From assembly GCA_009792885.1 (NCBI GenBank), contig WMCF01000177.1, positions 124,001 to 188,000 of the forward strand: a stretch of DNA of 64,000 nt. The letters run 5' to 3'. The notes under the pieces were generated by a model. It ran no database searches. It was not told the origin of the DNA and saw only the letters and a program-made list of their open reading frames with translations. The DNA is from Eremophila alpestris peregrina. Taxonomy: Eukaryota; Chordata; Aves; Passeriformes; Alaudidae. The number at the start of each line of letters is the position of its first letter. The first letter of the stretch is position 1. Below, in pieces: positions 24,901 through 39,900 of the stretch. The position numbers and the translations under genes are program-made.

Positions 24901-27900
24901 GGCAGTTCCCACCCTTCCCATGAAGAAACTCCTCCTGGTGTCCAACCAGATCCCACCCTGGCACAGCTCTGATCAGAGCTGTCCTTCACTTCACTCCTGT
25001 GCTTTGAAATCCTCCTACCCTGCAGATACCATTTAAACAGCTCTCAGCATCCTGATTTTTATGGCCAGAATTTATGTGCTCTGAGCATCGTCCTCTTCCC
25101 CCAAATGGGAGTTGCACTCGATGGCTTTCTGCCAAATAATAAATCAGTAACTTGTGCAGCTTGTTCTTCCTCCACGGGTCATGTGGCCTGCAGCTGACAG
25201 CAACATTTCTCAGAGGGCAGCAGCTCTCCCATCTCCAAGGAAAACAGAAATGTGAGCCCAGCCTCCCAGGCCTCAGTGGTTCACTTCTGATGGTTGGCTT
25301 TTGTCTTCAGAGGCAATAAAGAGGCGTTAACGCCTCACCAGTGATGAGACACTGAAAAAATCCTGGCTGGAAGAAGAGTCTTCCAAGCAGTAGGAGAGAG
25401 AGGATTTTTCATCATTTGTTTTAAATTTAAATATTTCAGATTGACGCTTTTTAAAATCAATTCACTCCCATATTAATTTCTAAATGTAATATTTAAGTAA
25501 GATACCTAAACTCATTTTGGAGTGTCATGTTCCCTCAGGGCTGTTGCTCCTCAGAATCATGAGGTGGGATTGGTTGGAGGTGGGTGACCAGACCTCCAAG
25601 ACCATCAAATTACACCTTCAACCAAACACCACCATGATTTAGTCCAGACTGCTGGATTTCTCCACCTATTGCATAGGATCAGTAAACCCTATAGACCTCC
25701 CTAAATATTTATGGAGCTTTGGATGGCTGAGCAAACATTCCATAGGATGCATTATCCTGATGAAATTCAGTTTTTCAGTCTGAGCAGGCTGAGATTTGCT
25801 GGCTGGGACATCAAGCTCACCAGAGACCCCACCAGAAAATAGACTTCACTGAACACCTGAGCTCCTGCCAGTTGATTGTACTCCAAATTCTGTCATTTTT
25901 TCAGCCTCAACCTTGGTTATTTATTGAATTTTTTAAACAATAAAAGCATGCCCTTGAAACTGAGGTTTGGTGGGTAAGCAAAAGCTGGAAAAAGAGGTAA
26001 AAAAGAACTTTATTAGCAAGACCTGTGGGATGAAAAGCTACAGGATGAGTCCTCAATCTTTGCAAAGCATCAGCTGAAACAGGGAAGGGTGGGTGAGGTG
26101 GAGAGAACCAGATGAGCCTCAGCAGGGATGGGGGAAGATCAGTGAGGACAAAGATGACAAAGTTTGGAGAATGGGATACATAAAAAAATAAAAACTTGTA
26201 CTCCTGGCCCTTAAACTGCCAAAAACCTGGAAACTTGGAGGAAACTCAGATCATGGGTGGTATGGTACTGGTGACTCCAAACTAAATCTTCATCAACAAC
26301 AATTATTTAGTGCAATGCCCTAAAAAAATCCAAACAAAAGGCAAGCTGCAATGCAAAAATGCTGTTTTCCTCTCCCAGGAGCACCTCAGTGTTCTCTGAT
26401 TTTCAGGGCAGCTCTGGGCTTATCTGCCCTGCACAGGAGGCCACTTGATGAGAGCACAGAGATGCAGCTGGGCTGGGGGACAGAGAATCACTGCTGAGGT
26501 GATGCTCTGGCAGCACCCAGTGTGTCCAGGAGCAACAGGGACGTGTCACCTGAAGCCACCAGCCTGAGGAGGGATGGCAAAGGACTCCCCACCCTCCTGC
26601 TGCCCAGAGCAATGAGGCAGCAGCTGCAGCCCCTCACCCAAGCTTCCCCAGGAGCCTGTGAGATACCTGGGGAGGAGAGAACCACCTTTGCTCCGTGATG
26701 GGGCAAGGTCACAACTCCTGCTGTAGCCACCTTTCTACATTAATAAATAATCACCAATCCAGATCTGAGTGTAGACCAGGATTTATAAAGTCTTTACCCT
26801 TAACCCATGGTTAGCTGCAAGAGAGGAGGCTGCTCCTGCAGAAACCTTTGCAGCCCCTCAGTCACAGCACAAGAGCTGCTGTGTTTTTGGGAGACACCAA
26901 GCTGAAGATTGAGGATGCCTTGGTGGTTGTTTGCAAACCACTGGAAATAGTGTCCTCTGCAGACAGAAGGTTTAAAAAAAGACTCACCAGACACATTGTA
27001 TTAGATTTCACCACAGGGGAAAAAAGGGAATAAAGGTTAAAATAATCCCCTGGTTCTCCTAGAGGACTGTGGTGGCTATTTTTGTTTCCATAACATCAGC
27101 AGCATGTCATGGCAACAATTCCATCATGGCTAAATGCAGTTCTGGCTGACAAATTCTATTAGGATTTCAAGAAAAATCCTTAGTGACTATTTAATTTTGT
27201 CACTTATTTTTTTGGCAGAAGTGTCTGGGTATCTCAGCAATCTCTCTTCAGCCTCCTGCAAGCTTTGGAGAGCTGAGGATTCAGAGAAGGATCTATCCAT
27301 GTCAGGTTCCCATCACAAGACATGAAAGAAATGCTTATAAAGACACAAAGATTTCAGATAAATTCACATTTTGAAGTAACAAAACTATTTTGCTCCCTAG
27401 GAATACAATAGTAACTCCCTGGTCTTCATTTGACCAAGTAGACACAAGTGACTATCATTAAAAAAACCTTTGGGCCAGCAAGGAATGAAAGACATTCTGA
27501 AGACCCAAGATCTGAATATGTGTCCTTGAGTTTTCTTTCCATCGAATCCACTCCTCCACATGCAGCCAGAATTCCAGGGCAAGTAAATGGTTAAACCATC
27601 CAATTCATCCACCCAAGGATCAGCACTCATGCAGCTGCACAGATTACTTGTATTTATAGATTCACTCAATGCCAAGATGTCTGAATTTTCCAGCAGCAGA
27701 GCTTGCCGTGCTCCAGCCAGGATCCAGGAGGATGACGTGCTCTGGCACTGAGAACTGGAATGGGCCCTTTGCAGTTTGATGGCTCCACAACTGCTCCTCA
27801 CATCCACACAGCAAACACTGACTCCAGCACTTCACATGCTTGACAGATTTCCAGGGGAAAGCTAATTAGCTCTGAAGCTGCTCCAAGAAGAATTATGGAT

Positions 27901-30900
27901 TGCTGCACTGGGGACCTCTGTATCTCCCCCAGGCTTGGGGGGAGCACTGACCTGCTCAGAAATCCCAGCCCAATAACAGGAATTCCCTCATGGGTGATGG
28001 CATCTTGGAGGAGGCTGCTGAAACCCCACCTCGTGGAGGAATCATCTGTCTCCAGCTTTCAGGAATGACCCTCTCTCCCCAAGTCTCTTCTAGGAAGTGT
28101 GTGGCTGTGTTTATGAAAAATCCAGCTGCTTTGGCTTTGGGATAGCATCAAAATCTGTGTTTTTATGGTAGACAATGGGAAAATAAACCTGTCCCTAGAA
28201 ACAGACTGGTTTTCCCATTCGTGGAGCATCTATTGAGTAGATTGCTATTTTCTATTTGTATGCACCTGCATACAAAGGCCACTTAAAAAGCTGAAATTAA
28301 ATGGCTTTGAGCAGCTCTCTCCACCTTATTGATCAAAACCAAAGAGATTAAACAGAAACATCAAACTCGTGAGCAAACACTCCCTTCATAGGGGAGGGAT
28401 TTATCACTTGCTTTTTGGACATCCTCATATTCAAGGCAACTTTTTTTTCTGAATTTTCTAATCTCTGAGAATGCTGGAGAAACCCAAAGAGAAACTATCA
28501 GGGTTTTTGGGAAGGGCTGGGTTAACTCTGTAATGATGATAAGGAGGGTTCCCCTTGGCCTCCCCCAAGAAGGATTTCACCTGGAGGGAGGACATGCAGA
28601 CTGACATGTGAAAAAAGACATTTTGAAGGTCTCTAACATATTTCCTGTACTATAGAGCCCAATAATAGTTGTCCATCCATGAAACAACACAGGGATGCTG
28701 AAAGAAACTTTCTGTTCTCTTGTCCTGCTTGTTGGTGGATAACAAATGGGGGAGCCTCCTCCCATCCATCTAAACCATCTTGTGTGTGTTACCTGCTGGA
28801 TTGCAGCCTGTGTTTTTGTTATCTCTCTTAAGTGCATTAAGTTGAGGCTGGAAAGCAACACCCTGCCTCAACAAACCTAAAGCAAAGCTTAAAGTTCAGT
28901 CTTTCCTAATCTGCCAGGGCTATTGGAGGTCTAAATGCTCTCATTTGGAGAACACATGAGAGTGACATTTCCTCTCCCTCCCCACAAATCAACACTGGAA
29001 GGCAAAAACACTCTGGAAGACTGAGGTGGCTTTTTCACTAGATACCAAAAAAAGAACTTTTATGTGATATCAAATGGCATGGCAGCATGTCCAGGCAAAG
29101 GCAAGGAAGGAATTGCTCATTCTTTAATGAGCCCTCTGAGCACATATCAAGGAGACAACAGAGCAGTGGTTAAGGTCTTCATGATGTTTTTGGAAGCCCA
29201 AATGTTTATTTTAAACCAGCAGACGTCTGGCTGGATTTTATTTTAAAGGTGGAAGTTCGTCATAAGGTCAATTAGAAGTTAAATTTGAATAATTTAGCAT
29301 ACACTCCTTAACAAAACAGAATCAAAGGGACAATTTCAGAATTTTATCAGGGCCACAAAGTCATGTCAATACTCACTGACATCAGGGAATAAATATTTCT
29401 GGACTTACCTGTTCCAGTTTAAAGATGTGTTGGTTAAAGTAGTGCTGCAAGCGCTCGTTGGCAAAGTTAATGCAGAATTGTTCAAAACTATTGTTTTCAT
29501 AGTCTTCAAACCCAAAAATATCAAGCACCCCAATGGATAAAGTCTGCAAGAAAAGTAAGAGTGAGGATGAGAATAAAATCACATGAAGTGATTTGTACAC
29601 AGTACATAATTGAAAGCACACAGGCAGAATTAAATACACTAAATAGCAGGAATATTACTGGAATTGTTGATATTGTACAGTCTGGGAGACTCCTCCAAAT
29701 CAGAGAGACAAAATGTAACTTCAGATATCTGGATAAAAGGGCTTGTTCTAAAAGAAAATCCCTCTGAGAGGTGAATTTTTTCTTCTTTACAAACAAATGA
29801 CCATCTTTGAAGAAACCTGAACCCTGTTCCAAGCTGTTCTATTTGATTTAAGAGTATTGATCTTCAGAAGGGAAAAATGGGGATGGGCTTGGGAAACATA
29901 GTGAAGACAACCCACAGGAACACACCTCCAAGGTGAGTGCATTGTCCAAGCAAACCTGCTCCAGCTGCAAAGCTCAAAAAGAAACTCCTGCACATCAGGG
30001 CTTCTCCCCATGGAAATAATCTTTAGTTCTCCTGGTGAAAACTAAAATAGTATCACATATAAAGCATCCACCTTGTTTTTCAAATGGATCAGATGATGGG
30101 CTGATGTTTGGGAGCACTGAGGTGCTCCTGCCTCATGGAAAGGGGGGAATTAACACAGAAATAATAATGCTGCTGAAAAAGGGAGTCCAAAGCCCTGACT
30201 AACACTCAGTCCTAACTGCTGGCCCAGCCTGCCCATGTGATCTTCCCCTGTGACACCTGGCTGTGTCCACATGGCTCTTCTGCACTCTGGCAGCTTTTCC
30301 CACCAGCTCCCACCAGTTTGGGATGAGGGATATGAAGAGACACCTCTGTGCTCCTTTAGTTCATGGGCAAGAGAGGTGTAAAAAGGGACCCATCCCATTT
30401 TCTTTTTAACCCATTGGCACTCTGAGCCCTACATTCTCTCAGGAGTTCACAACAGGGAAGTTTTGTCTTTTATTAAATCCATAACCCACAATATAAATTG
30501 CAGGATTTGGTGAGTTGCAGTTCTGAATAGCCTTTTTTTCCCCATCACTTTGATGATTTTGTGAACCTCAGCCATCTCTCACTCCAGGCTTTTCCCCAAA
30601 TTGAAGAGGCTATGCCTGTTTGGTCTCTAATCTATAATTACCTCTTGAGATGCTCATCAGGATGTGGCTGCACCAAGGTTTCCTATGTTGGCAAAGTGAG
30701 GTGAATGCTGCAGTGAATTCCCAACTTGCTCTGCATCCTCCTGGCCCCCTCCTCTCCCCACAGCAGCCAGGCAAGGAGAGGCAGTGGACCTCTGGCCAGG
30801 CCTATGTTGGCCCACAGGTGAGTGCAACCCATCACCTCCTGGCTCAGACTGTGCTTCCTGCCCTTGATGGAGTAGAAATGTGGAACTTTCTCCTTTGTGT

Positions 30901-33900
30901 AGGTACTGGTTTGATAAAACCTGAGTCTTCTGCCAAATGGATTTGGGAAACCCAGAGGAAGAGGGACATGGGGATGTGTCAGCAAATAAACCTCATCCAC
31001 AGGGGGAAGTGGGGTGAAAAACAAGCTCAAGGTACAGTTTCTGCTGCAGCTTCCAAGCCTCTGCTGACTGTTGTGTTAAACACCCAATTCATAATTAATT
31101 ATAAATAAAGCTCATACTGTGCCCACCCAGAAAGGCTGCTGTCATCAGAAAAGGAGTGAAGAGCCTGAAGGACACATTTGGGGAGAGCTCCACCAGCAGC
31201 TTCTTAGAGCCCCATGCTCTGGGATCCAACCAAAGCCACACAAATACTCCATTCACCCATTACAATTAATTCAATAATTAATAAGAGAGGTAAAAGCATT
31301 AATACTGGTCAAATGAGCCAAACCTCAAGTAGGGAGGAGAAATATCCCCTCCCCTCCACCTCAAGGACCTGAGAGCTGCCAAGTGCCCTGGTTTTAGTTC
31401 TATTGGTGTTACCTGCACTCTGGATTTTCTAAGACTTCCTTGCTAAGACCAGCTTAATTCCACTGCCAGGAATATAAACCAGACCCTCTCCACACTGCCT
31501 TTTGTCCAGTTCCAATGCATCACATCATGTGAGAGGAAAATATTCCTCCTGTGCCTGACTCCTGCCCAGGGAACCACCTACAGCTGGAGCAGGCACGGCT
31601 GCCATGGGCAGAGTGGGCTCAGCTGTGACTTGGAGCTTTGTCTGACCTGGGCTCTGGCCACTGGGACCAGCAAAAACACAACAAAAAAAGCATTTAAGCA
31701 CAAAGATAAGTCTCTAGCCCATTTTCCAAGAGCTCATTGACTACTTAAATCTTTTGTGCAGGCTTTTCTCCCTATTCCAGGGCCAGACAGTCTCTACCTC
31801 CCTGATGCCATGACAAGGATGGAGGCCCTTGGCCACTTTCCCAGAAGTTGGCATCACTTGGTGAAACACACCCATGAGAAACAGCTCTTTGACCAGAAAT
31901 TGGGAACCACTGAGCCTGGCAGAGGGATTCACTCTCACCCACTGCTTCCTGAGGTCCAGCATCATCTCCTGCTTGTCCCAGTGATGTGGAAACCCTTTTG
32001 TTTATTTGGCAGAAATCTGCCTCATCTCTTTTTGAAATCCATCTCAGGAGGAATTCTCCTTCAACTCTCTGCATGATTAATGGATCATATTTTATCTCTA
32101 TTATCCATGGAAAAATTGATGATGGGAACAGGACAGAGTGACTTTCCTCATCTCCCTTCACATCACCCTTGCAAATCCCAACCCCAACCACCCCACTGCT
32201 GTTCAAGCTCATCCCTACAATCCACAAGAGCTCCAAAAAATCCTCCCCCATAAAAGTCTCTATTCCACTATATACAAACAAGACTTGGAAGATAAAATGC
32301 TCACACTTCCAGACTATTCATGGATTTACTGACACCAGCTTTCAAAAGGATCGTGTTGATGCCCTGTGGAAACAGTTAAGCCCCTGCCATGAGTGAAGAC
32401 TTTAAGCTGAACAAGGTCTTTAAGCTCTCACAAACTTAATTTAATATGAAACAACTGAGCACAAAACCCCTCTCCCCTTCTTCCAATCCTAGTTCATTTA
32501 CTGCATTGAAACTGCTACCAAATATATTTCAGTGTGGCCATGGAAATACACTCATAAAGAAAAACAGAAGAGTCATATATAGCAAAAAATAGCCCTGTCA
32601 GTTATAAAAGAATTTTATGGAAGTATTATATTTTAAAGCTGTGTTTCTATAATTGTTTTGCTGACACCTAAAGTTAAACCCACACAGAACCATAAAAATA
32701 GTCTGCATTTCACAAAACCACTGCAGGTATCAAACCACACATGCAGAAGGAGGATGGTTAATTCCGTTGTTATACAGAATAAACCAGCATTTTCCTCACA
32801 TCCCTGTGTTTGTAACTCCTGAATTCCTCCAGAATACAGATTTTAAACTGTGTGGTTTTTTGCAGAGTTTCACGCCAGAGAAATCTGGGCAGAGCTCTGC
32901 AGTGAAACAGTTGTTGGTCCTCTGCAATGATGCTCCCAAAAGAACAAGGCCAATGAATGCCACTTGGGAAAACTTTAAAACCTGAGAAATTTGGAATTTG
33001 TGGCTGTTTTTCTGCTCTCTGTCCCTGATAAACAACACAAATGTACAGAGTCAATTCTTGTAGCAAGGTGAAAAAACACTACTTCCACTGACATATACAA
33101 GAATTAATTTTGCTAAACTGCCTGTAAAAAGTGTGCAGTCTGGGTGGGTTTAGGATGAAATTTGCAGCCCAATATTAAAAAAATAATCACAGGAGTTTAA
33201 CATTCACAAATCTTTTAAGTCTTCAGCTTAAAATCCATCCTTTGAATAGGTGTCATGAGGAAATCACAGAAAGATAATTTGGACCTCGACTTGCCAAGTC
33301 TAGTTTGTGTGTTAATGCTGTTTGTTTATCAAAACTAATATATAAAATTAAAAAGTGTGACTGTATTAACTAGGATATCAAAATTTCTGTGATTAAAAGT
33401 GCACATCTGTGAGGATTTTCAAAATTTGAGTGAGCCCTGGGTCAGTGAGCACTTTCTGCTTGAGATGATGAAAAATGACCTCATGCTTTTCTTAAAATGT
33501 CTCAGCCATGACATTTAAACACAGAGCATGAGTTTTAAGGGCTTTTGGCAAATGATGGCCTTGAAGCTCTGTGCTCTCCAATTCCCAGAGTGCCAATAAA
33601 TAGGGATCATTGGAGCTGATTTATGTTGCCCCAAATAAATGCTGGTGATGTAATTCCACCATGGAGGTACATTTTGGCAATCACAAATAGGTTTGCTTCA
33701 AATTCAGGGGGAAAATCTTGTTTATTACTATTTTAAATTTTTGAATCTCTTTTCATTTTAGTAATTCCTTTTCATTTACAATATTCCAAAGATGATACTA
33801 TTAAAAATCCCTCCCCAAAACAACCCCAAAATCCATCATTACTTCACCCAAAAGGACCACTCCAACCTACACCCCAATACACATGATTATATAAAGTGAA

Positions 33901-36900
33901 AGGCAGTGATTTGCTACAAACTTTGAAATTGGGACCTAAAATTAATGAACTGGTGCATATTAAACACATTGCATGTTCAGCAATTCTTCCTCTGCTCCAG
34001 GTCAAAAAGCCAAGCATTAACTGGTTGGTTGAATTTAAATGAATTTTCTTCATGGCCACGAGTCCTTCATGAATCCAACCAGGAATTTTTCTTCATGGCC
34101 ATTAATTGTAATGAATTTTCTTCATGGCCATGAGTTCCTCATGTGCTCAACCATGAATTTGTCTTCATGGCCATTAATTTTAATTTTCTTCACCATCATC
34201 CCCACACATGTCATCTGAAAACAGCAGCAGGCTGATTTGGGAAGAAATTAAGACACTTCACAAGAACTAAATGGGAAAAGATTAAAAACACCCTTGGAAA
34301 TGCCTTTTGATGCACCACAATCTCCACTCTATCATCGTTTTAAGAAGTGAGATGGACTCCTGGCAATTCCTAACCTGATTTATGGAAGGGGAATTCAATA
34401 AGAGGCTCTGGGAGGTTCAGTAATCTCGTTCTCAAGAGAAGGAAAAGTCTCCGACCTCATTAATAAAGGTCAAATTTCAGACAGTTTGTAGGGAAGCATG
34501 AGAACATAAAAGGAACTAAAAGGAATTGAGAGAAGATGAAGGAAAAGGGAGTCAGAGCAAATCTGACCCATGGCAGCTCTGCCATTACCATAACCCAGGA
34601 GGTATCAAATAACTTATTCACAACTCGGGTCAGAAATAATATGTTAGAAATCCTGTCACCAAGCAAGATAAGCCAAATCCCACTGTGTTTTCCCAAAATA
34701 TTTCACTGTACATTTAACTAAATTTGGATATCAAAGGTCTGATTTACATCTTCCAAATATTTGCTGCACAATATGGAAGAACAACGGCCGAGTGTTTGTT
34801 TTTCTTTGCCCAGCTTCATCTTTTGATCTTCTCCTTACTGCTGATATCAAATAAACACATATTGGGATCTGAAAATGATCTTGGTTCCCATTGTCCCACT
34901 AAAATCAAATCTACACTCATGAAGAGAGGAACTTCAGTATTAATTTTTCTCCTCAACTTCTCCCAAACACACTCTGAATTGAGATGGTTTTGAGTCTTGT
35001 TTTAGCTCTGCATAATGTGATTATTATAAAAGAAAGCTCTGTGTGTCAAATCCATCATCTGACACTTTCTGAACCTTCCGAACCTGCAGGATTGTTTCAA
35101 AATGTATCTTAAAAGTCAGAGGAATGTCAGTGTCAAGCATGGGCTGGGATTACTCTGGGACATTTGCAGCAGGGTGAGTCACACATTATTCACTCAGGAG
35201 TTTCTGAGGTGCAAGGCTGTATTTCACTCTCATAAATCAGAGACTTGGTGTGTTTAAGAGATTTTTTGGCTGGTAGATGCCAGCAAGGAGATGTCATGCA
35301 GGTGCCAAGGTCCTGCCTTGCAGCAGGGAGGTATTCCCATGGTTTGGAGATGCCACTGCTCCCAGCCCACCTCCCAGTTACTCACTGGTGTTGACCAACC
35401 TTGAAACAACATATGGGAGGCTAAGAAGAACCTGCATCCTCATCTGGGGTTCCTCTAAGAACGAGCTGAAAAGGATTTCAGGTTGGGAAGTGATAGGAAA
35501 AGCCAGATGAGTCGTTGTTGGCTCCATTTCCCTGTGGTGGTGATCCTTGGTTGGTGCCTCAATGGCAGCTGCAGAGCCCAGGATGTGCTTGGACACTTGT
35601 TGGCAGCAGTGTTATTCCTCGAGGGCAGAGGAGCAGCTATTCCCAGCCCTGCCCAGACCAGGGAGACATTTCTCCTCCCTCTGAGCTGAAACAACCCAAG
35701 TCAGGGGCTAAAAATAGGGCTGAGGAGGTGACGTGGTGGAACTGCTCAGGGGAAAATTGGCTGGTCAATGTTTAATGAAGCTGCTCTGAAAGGCACATAA
35801 ATCTCTTCTTCACCATCTCCACCCTAAAATGGGGAGGATTTGTGCATTTTCATGATTTTTGGGAGATTTGTGGGAATCAATCTGATTCACAGAGGACTCT
35901 GCAGATTAACTGAACTGCACTCATGCCTAAAGCAGCAGATATTTCCTGGTATTTTGTGTGCTGCTTCCAAAACTCTGGCCCAAGTACAGCCCAGGATTGC
36001 CTCCTTGGATCTGGGTATGAGCACATTCCTGCAGCTCCAGGCCCTGGGCATTTGCCAGCATGGGTGGATCTGCTCTGGCACAGGGGCAACACCACTCCCA
36101 GCTCCTGGCACCTGCTGCCTGACCTGGATATTCCTGTTACTATTTGGGGCAAGAAAAAAGGGTCAGAAACCTGTGAATTGTGAATTCATGAGGTGACACA
36201 CAGAGGTGGGCAAGGAGGAAGGGGGTTACACTCCATGGGAGTCTTGGCTGGAGGAAACAGAGGGTTAATGTGCAGCAGCAATGCTGGAAAAAAGCAGGAA
36301 TTTGGGCTGTTCTGGCTCTTACCTGCTGAGATTTGAGGTTGGGAACAAAAGTTTAATGGCCCATAAACAGCTACTGTGGTGCCTCACTTCCACAGCCATG
36401 CTGACTAAGCACACAAGAGTGTCCTAGACTGATTTGTATTTAAATATTACAGAATAGATAATAATTTTTAAAAAATCATTGGGTCATTAATAAAAAAATA
36501 ATTAGCATTTGAGATGCGTTTCCTTGTCAAAACAAATCCACTTTTCTGCTTCACCAAATATGTAAACAGTGTGGTTTGTTTTTTCCTGACAGCCCAGACA
36601 AAACTTCTGATGACTTGGAAAACAATCAAGAAAGAGCACAACATTTCTGGTAGAATATTAAACAGAGGGAGAGGCAGCATGTGCAGAAGGCTCTCTGGAT
36701 ATTATCACTGTAACAACCCTTCTTTGTCAGAAAAGCATATAACCAGATTTCATAGGCATGTTTTTATTTCCAGTCCACAATTATGCTGCACAAGCCTTTT
36801 TTGGAATTAAATAAAGGAGTGACCACACTGAGAGTCTCTGCAACTTCAGTCCTGTGGCACAATCCAAATGTCAGTGCTTAGTGAAAATCCTCCTTTTGGC

Positions 36901-39900
36901 AGCTGTGACTTGAGTTTGGATGCACAACCCCCCCAAAAACCCCACGTGCTGCTGGACCATGTCCCACATTCCCAAGCCAAGGGGAGCTGGAAGTGCCTGT
37001 GTGCATGGATATGGATTTTGGGGTCAGTATCCCCCAGCCATGAGGAGTGTGGATGAGTACATGAGAGGGTCAGGGCATCCAGACCTTGCAGGAAACTTCA
37101 TGGCATTCCTTCCACCAGTTCTTTGGGAAGGAGGTACAGCATCCCACCAGCTCCACTCTTCCCATCATGTCTTTTTTTTCTTTATATTCATTTTTCTGCT
37201 GTACTAACTCAGTACCTACAGACACCCAGCTCGTTCACCACTTCATCATGGAGCAAGTTCATCAAAATGCAGTGGCAAGAATTCAATTTTTTCCCCCTCA
37301 GTTATACACGGTCCTCTAGTTTTACACAGGAGGAGGAGGAAAGTTATTCACCATTGCTCCTGGAGCAGGTGGGGGAACTGGCTTTTGTGGCTACAACAAA
37401 ATCTCTACCCTGGTTGCTTTGAGCTTGTAATACTTAAGGTGCTTCATCCTTCTCAGCTCAGCAAACACCACTTAGGATCATGATGTACTCAGTTATGATC
37501 CAAGGAAAAATTAACTTCATGTTAAGCAACATGCCTGGGTAATGTTTTATCACTCAGTTACCTATTTTAAAAACCCAAGAGAGGAGCCAAAGGAGCTGGT
37601 GAGATGTTACCTTGGTGTTTTCCTCCATGTCCTTGGAGTTGAGGAGTGCGTGGTTGATCCTGAACACGATCCAGTCAAACAGGGCACTGTACAACGACTT
37701 GGCCATGGAATTCCGCACGGTCACAGCCTGGAACAGAAGAGGAAAAAAGGTGATTGGAAATGATTCCTGCTCTGCACTAAAATGGCTTCTGCTTCTCAAG
37801 CTCCCACATCCAATGTTCATATTTCTCCCTTGCCAAAGCTTTTGGCTATTTTAATTTATGCCACATATGGCAATGGTCCTGACAGCACTGGAAATTGGGT
37901 GTAATCCCAGGGCTGTGGGATGTGCCCCTTCTTTCATGCATTGGAGTGGATGATACATGAGATCACACCACAAATCCCATCACTGTGATGGTGGCAAAAG
38001 GAAAGAAAATAAATACATACATTAAATATAAATATAATACATTCACCAAGATCCTTGAAAGGTTTCCTGGATGAGAAGGAAAGAGAAGGGTGGATAGAGA
38101 AGCAACAGGAAGTGATATGAAAGCAAGGACAGGCAGTGCCTGGCACCAGCAGAAGGGCTAAAAAGGGGAGGCTAAAAACCCCTCCAGGAAATCTGAGGGT
38201 TCCTGAAATCTTGAAGTTTTCCAGGTAGCACCAGTGGGAGCTACAAATCATGGCAGGCAGGTTCAGTGCTCCTCCAGCAGCTCTCCCAGAGAGAGGAATA
38301 ACAGTGCTGAGGAAGGGTCATCCCCACCACAGCCCCAGATCAAAGAGATTCTGCTTGATGGGATGAAAGCTGAGATCAAAGGAACATCCCTGGGCTTTTG
38401 GACAGGCACCTACATAGAGACCCAGAAAGCAGGAATTCCTATTTAAAGGTTATCTTTGTTCTTGCTGCTTGAGATTCTTCCTTGGTTTCAATTATCACCT
38501 CGAGTAGAGCTTTGGTACATATTAATCACCTAAAAAACTTATGGCACCAGCCATGACTGCTACATTTTGGTTCATTTTAGCCACTGCAGAAGGATAAAAA
38601 AGGAACCAGAAGATTTCCACATAATTAATTCAATCAAACCCTGAACTGTAACAAATCATGGCTGGTCACACATTGCCTTGAAATCCTTCTCACGAACGCT
38701 CCCTTCGAGGAACATCATCTGAGTGGCCTCATGTCACTGACCCCAAGGGAAGGAAGAAAGCTCATGTAGCATCATTTATCTTCCAGCAGCTTATTCCCAC
38801 CTCTTTTTTCCTTGATTTTTGGAGATAGCAGCATTCAGTGTGACCACAAGCTGTTCTGCCAATGTTTTGCTCTTAAAAGGCAATTAAGCACATGGTCTCA
38901 CTTCCTCTCCCTGTCCAGCTGGAATAGAAGGGATTAACACAGTCCATGCCAGAGGAGGTTTAGGTTGGATGTTAGGAAAAATTGATTCATGGAAAGGGTT
39001 GTCAGGCATTGGAACAGCTGCCCATGGCAGGGGTGGGGTCCCCATCCTTGGAGGGATTTGAGAGATGTGTGGAAGTGGAATTTGGGGACTGGTGGCCTTA
39101 GCACTGTTTGGACTGGATGGGCTCAGAGGGCTCTTCCCACCTGAAGAATTCCATGGTTCAATGGCTGAGGATGCTCACAGCCCCTGAACACTGCTAACCA
39201 GAACGTGGTGGCAATAAAAAGTGACATCTCAAGGTAACTACAAAATATGGCCATAATTAGCAAGGAATTCCTGACCCAAAAAACAACCAAAAACAAGTGT
39301 GTGATGCAAAGGGGTGAGCAGCAGGACTGAGAGGATTTGGGTGTAGCTCAGACCAAAACAGCACTTTTTTAAAAGAGTGAGCTCTTGAAATGCCCGAGTT
39401 CTCCAACAAGGGCTGGAAAGCAGCCGGCATTTCAAACACAAAGAGCTCCAGTTCCCACTAACTGCTTTTTCTTCCCTTTGCTGATGAAAAGGATTTGGGG
39501 AGGGTTTTTTGGCTCTTTTTATTAAAAGCAACACGGGTTGTTGGGGGGGGAGAAAGGAATTGCTGTCTAAAAAAACCAAAGTTTTTTTTTAAATTTCCTC
39601 AAATGTGAGAGAATATTTCAGTGATTAATAGAAAATTCAAGGCAAATTTCCTATCCCTATGCTCCATCTACTTTTTTTTTTTTTTATTAAGCTGGAAGAC
39701 AATCAGTGCCACTGTCACACCAGAAAAATCAGTCTCTGGGGAAAGACGAGGGCCAAGATCCAGGAATGCCTCTCACTGCCCTAATGCTTTGTCCTGGCAT
39801 AAACCAGCCCAATTAATTGCTCCGACGTGCAATTAAAAACAAACTCCATCTGTATTTAAAGCCAAAAAGAACACTGTTGTTTCTCCTACAGCATCATATA

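Larger units (their letters stand above)
16728..29408 (-). other. MYO9A: MYO9A intron C-D, 12.7 kb
   Basis: This intron holds CR1 fragments at 17052-17600, 23915-24168, 24488-24543, 24766-24985 and probably 25555-25650. It also has an unclassified repeat pair (21480-21548 and 25497-25564), a G8/C7 hairpin (19088-19122), a 16-base perfect palindrome (25321-25336) and a very AT-rich patch (24541-24625). No nested gene is supported; the 98-codon frame at 18131 lacks an ATG. Confidence 0.75.
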
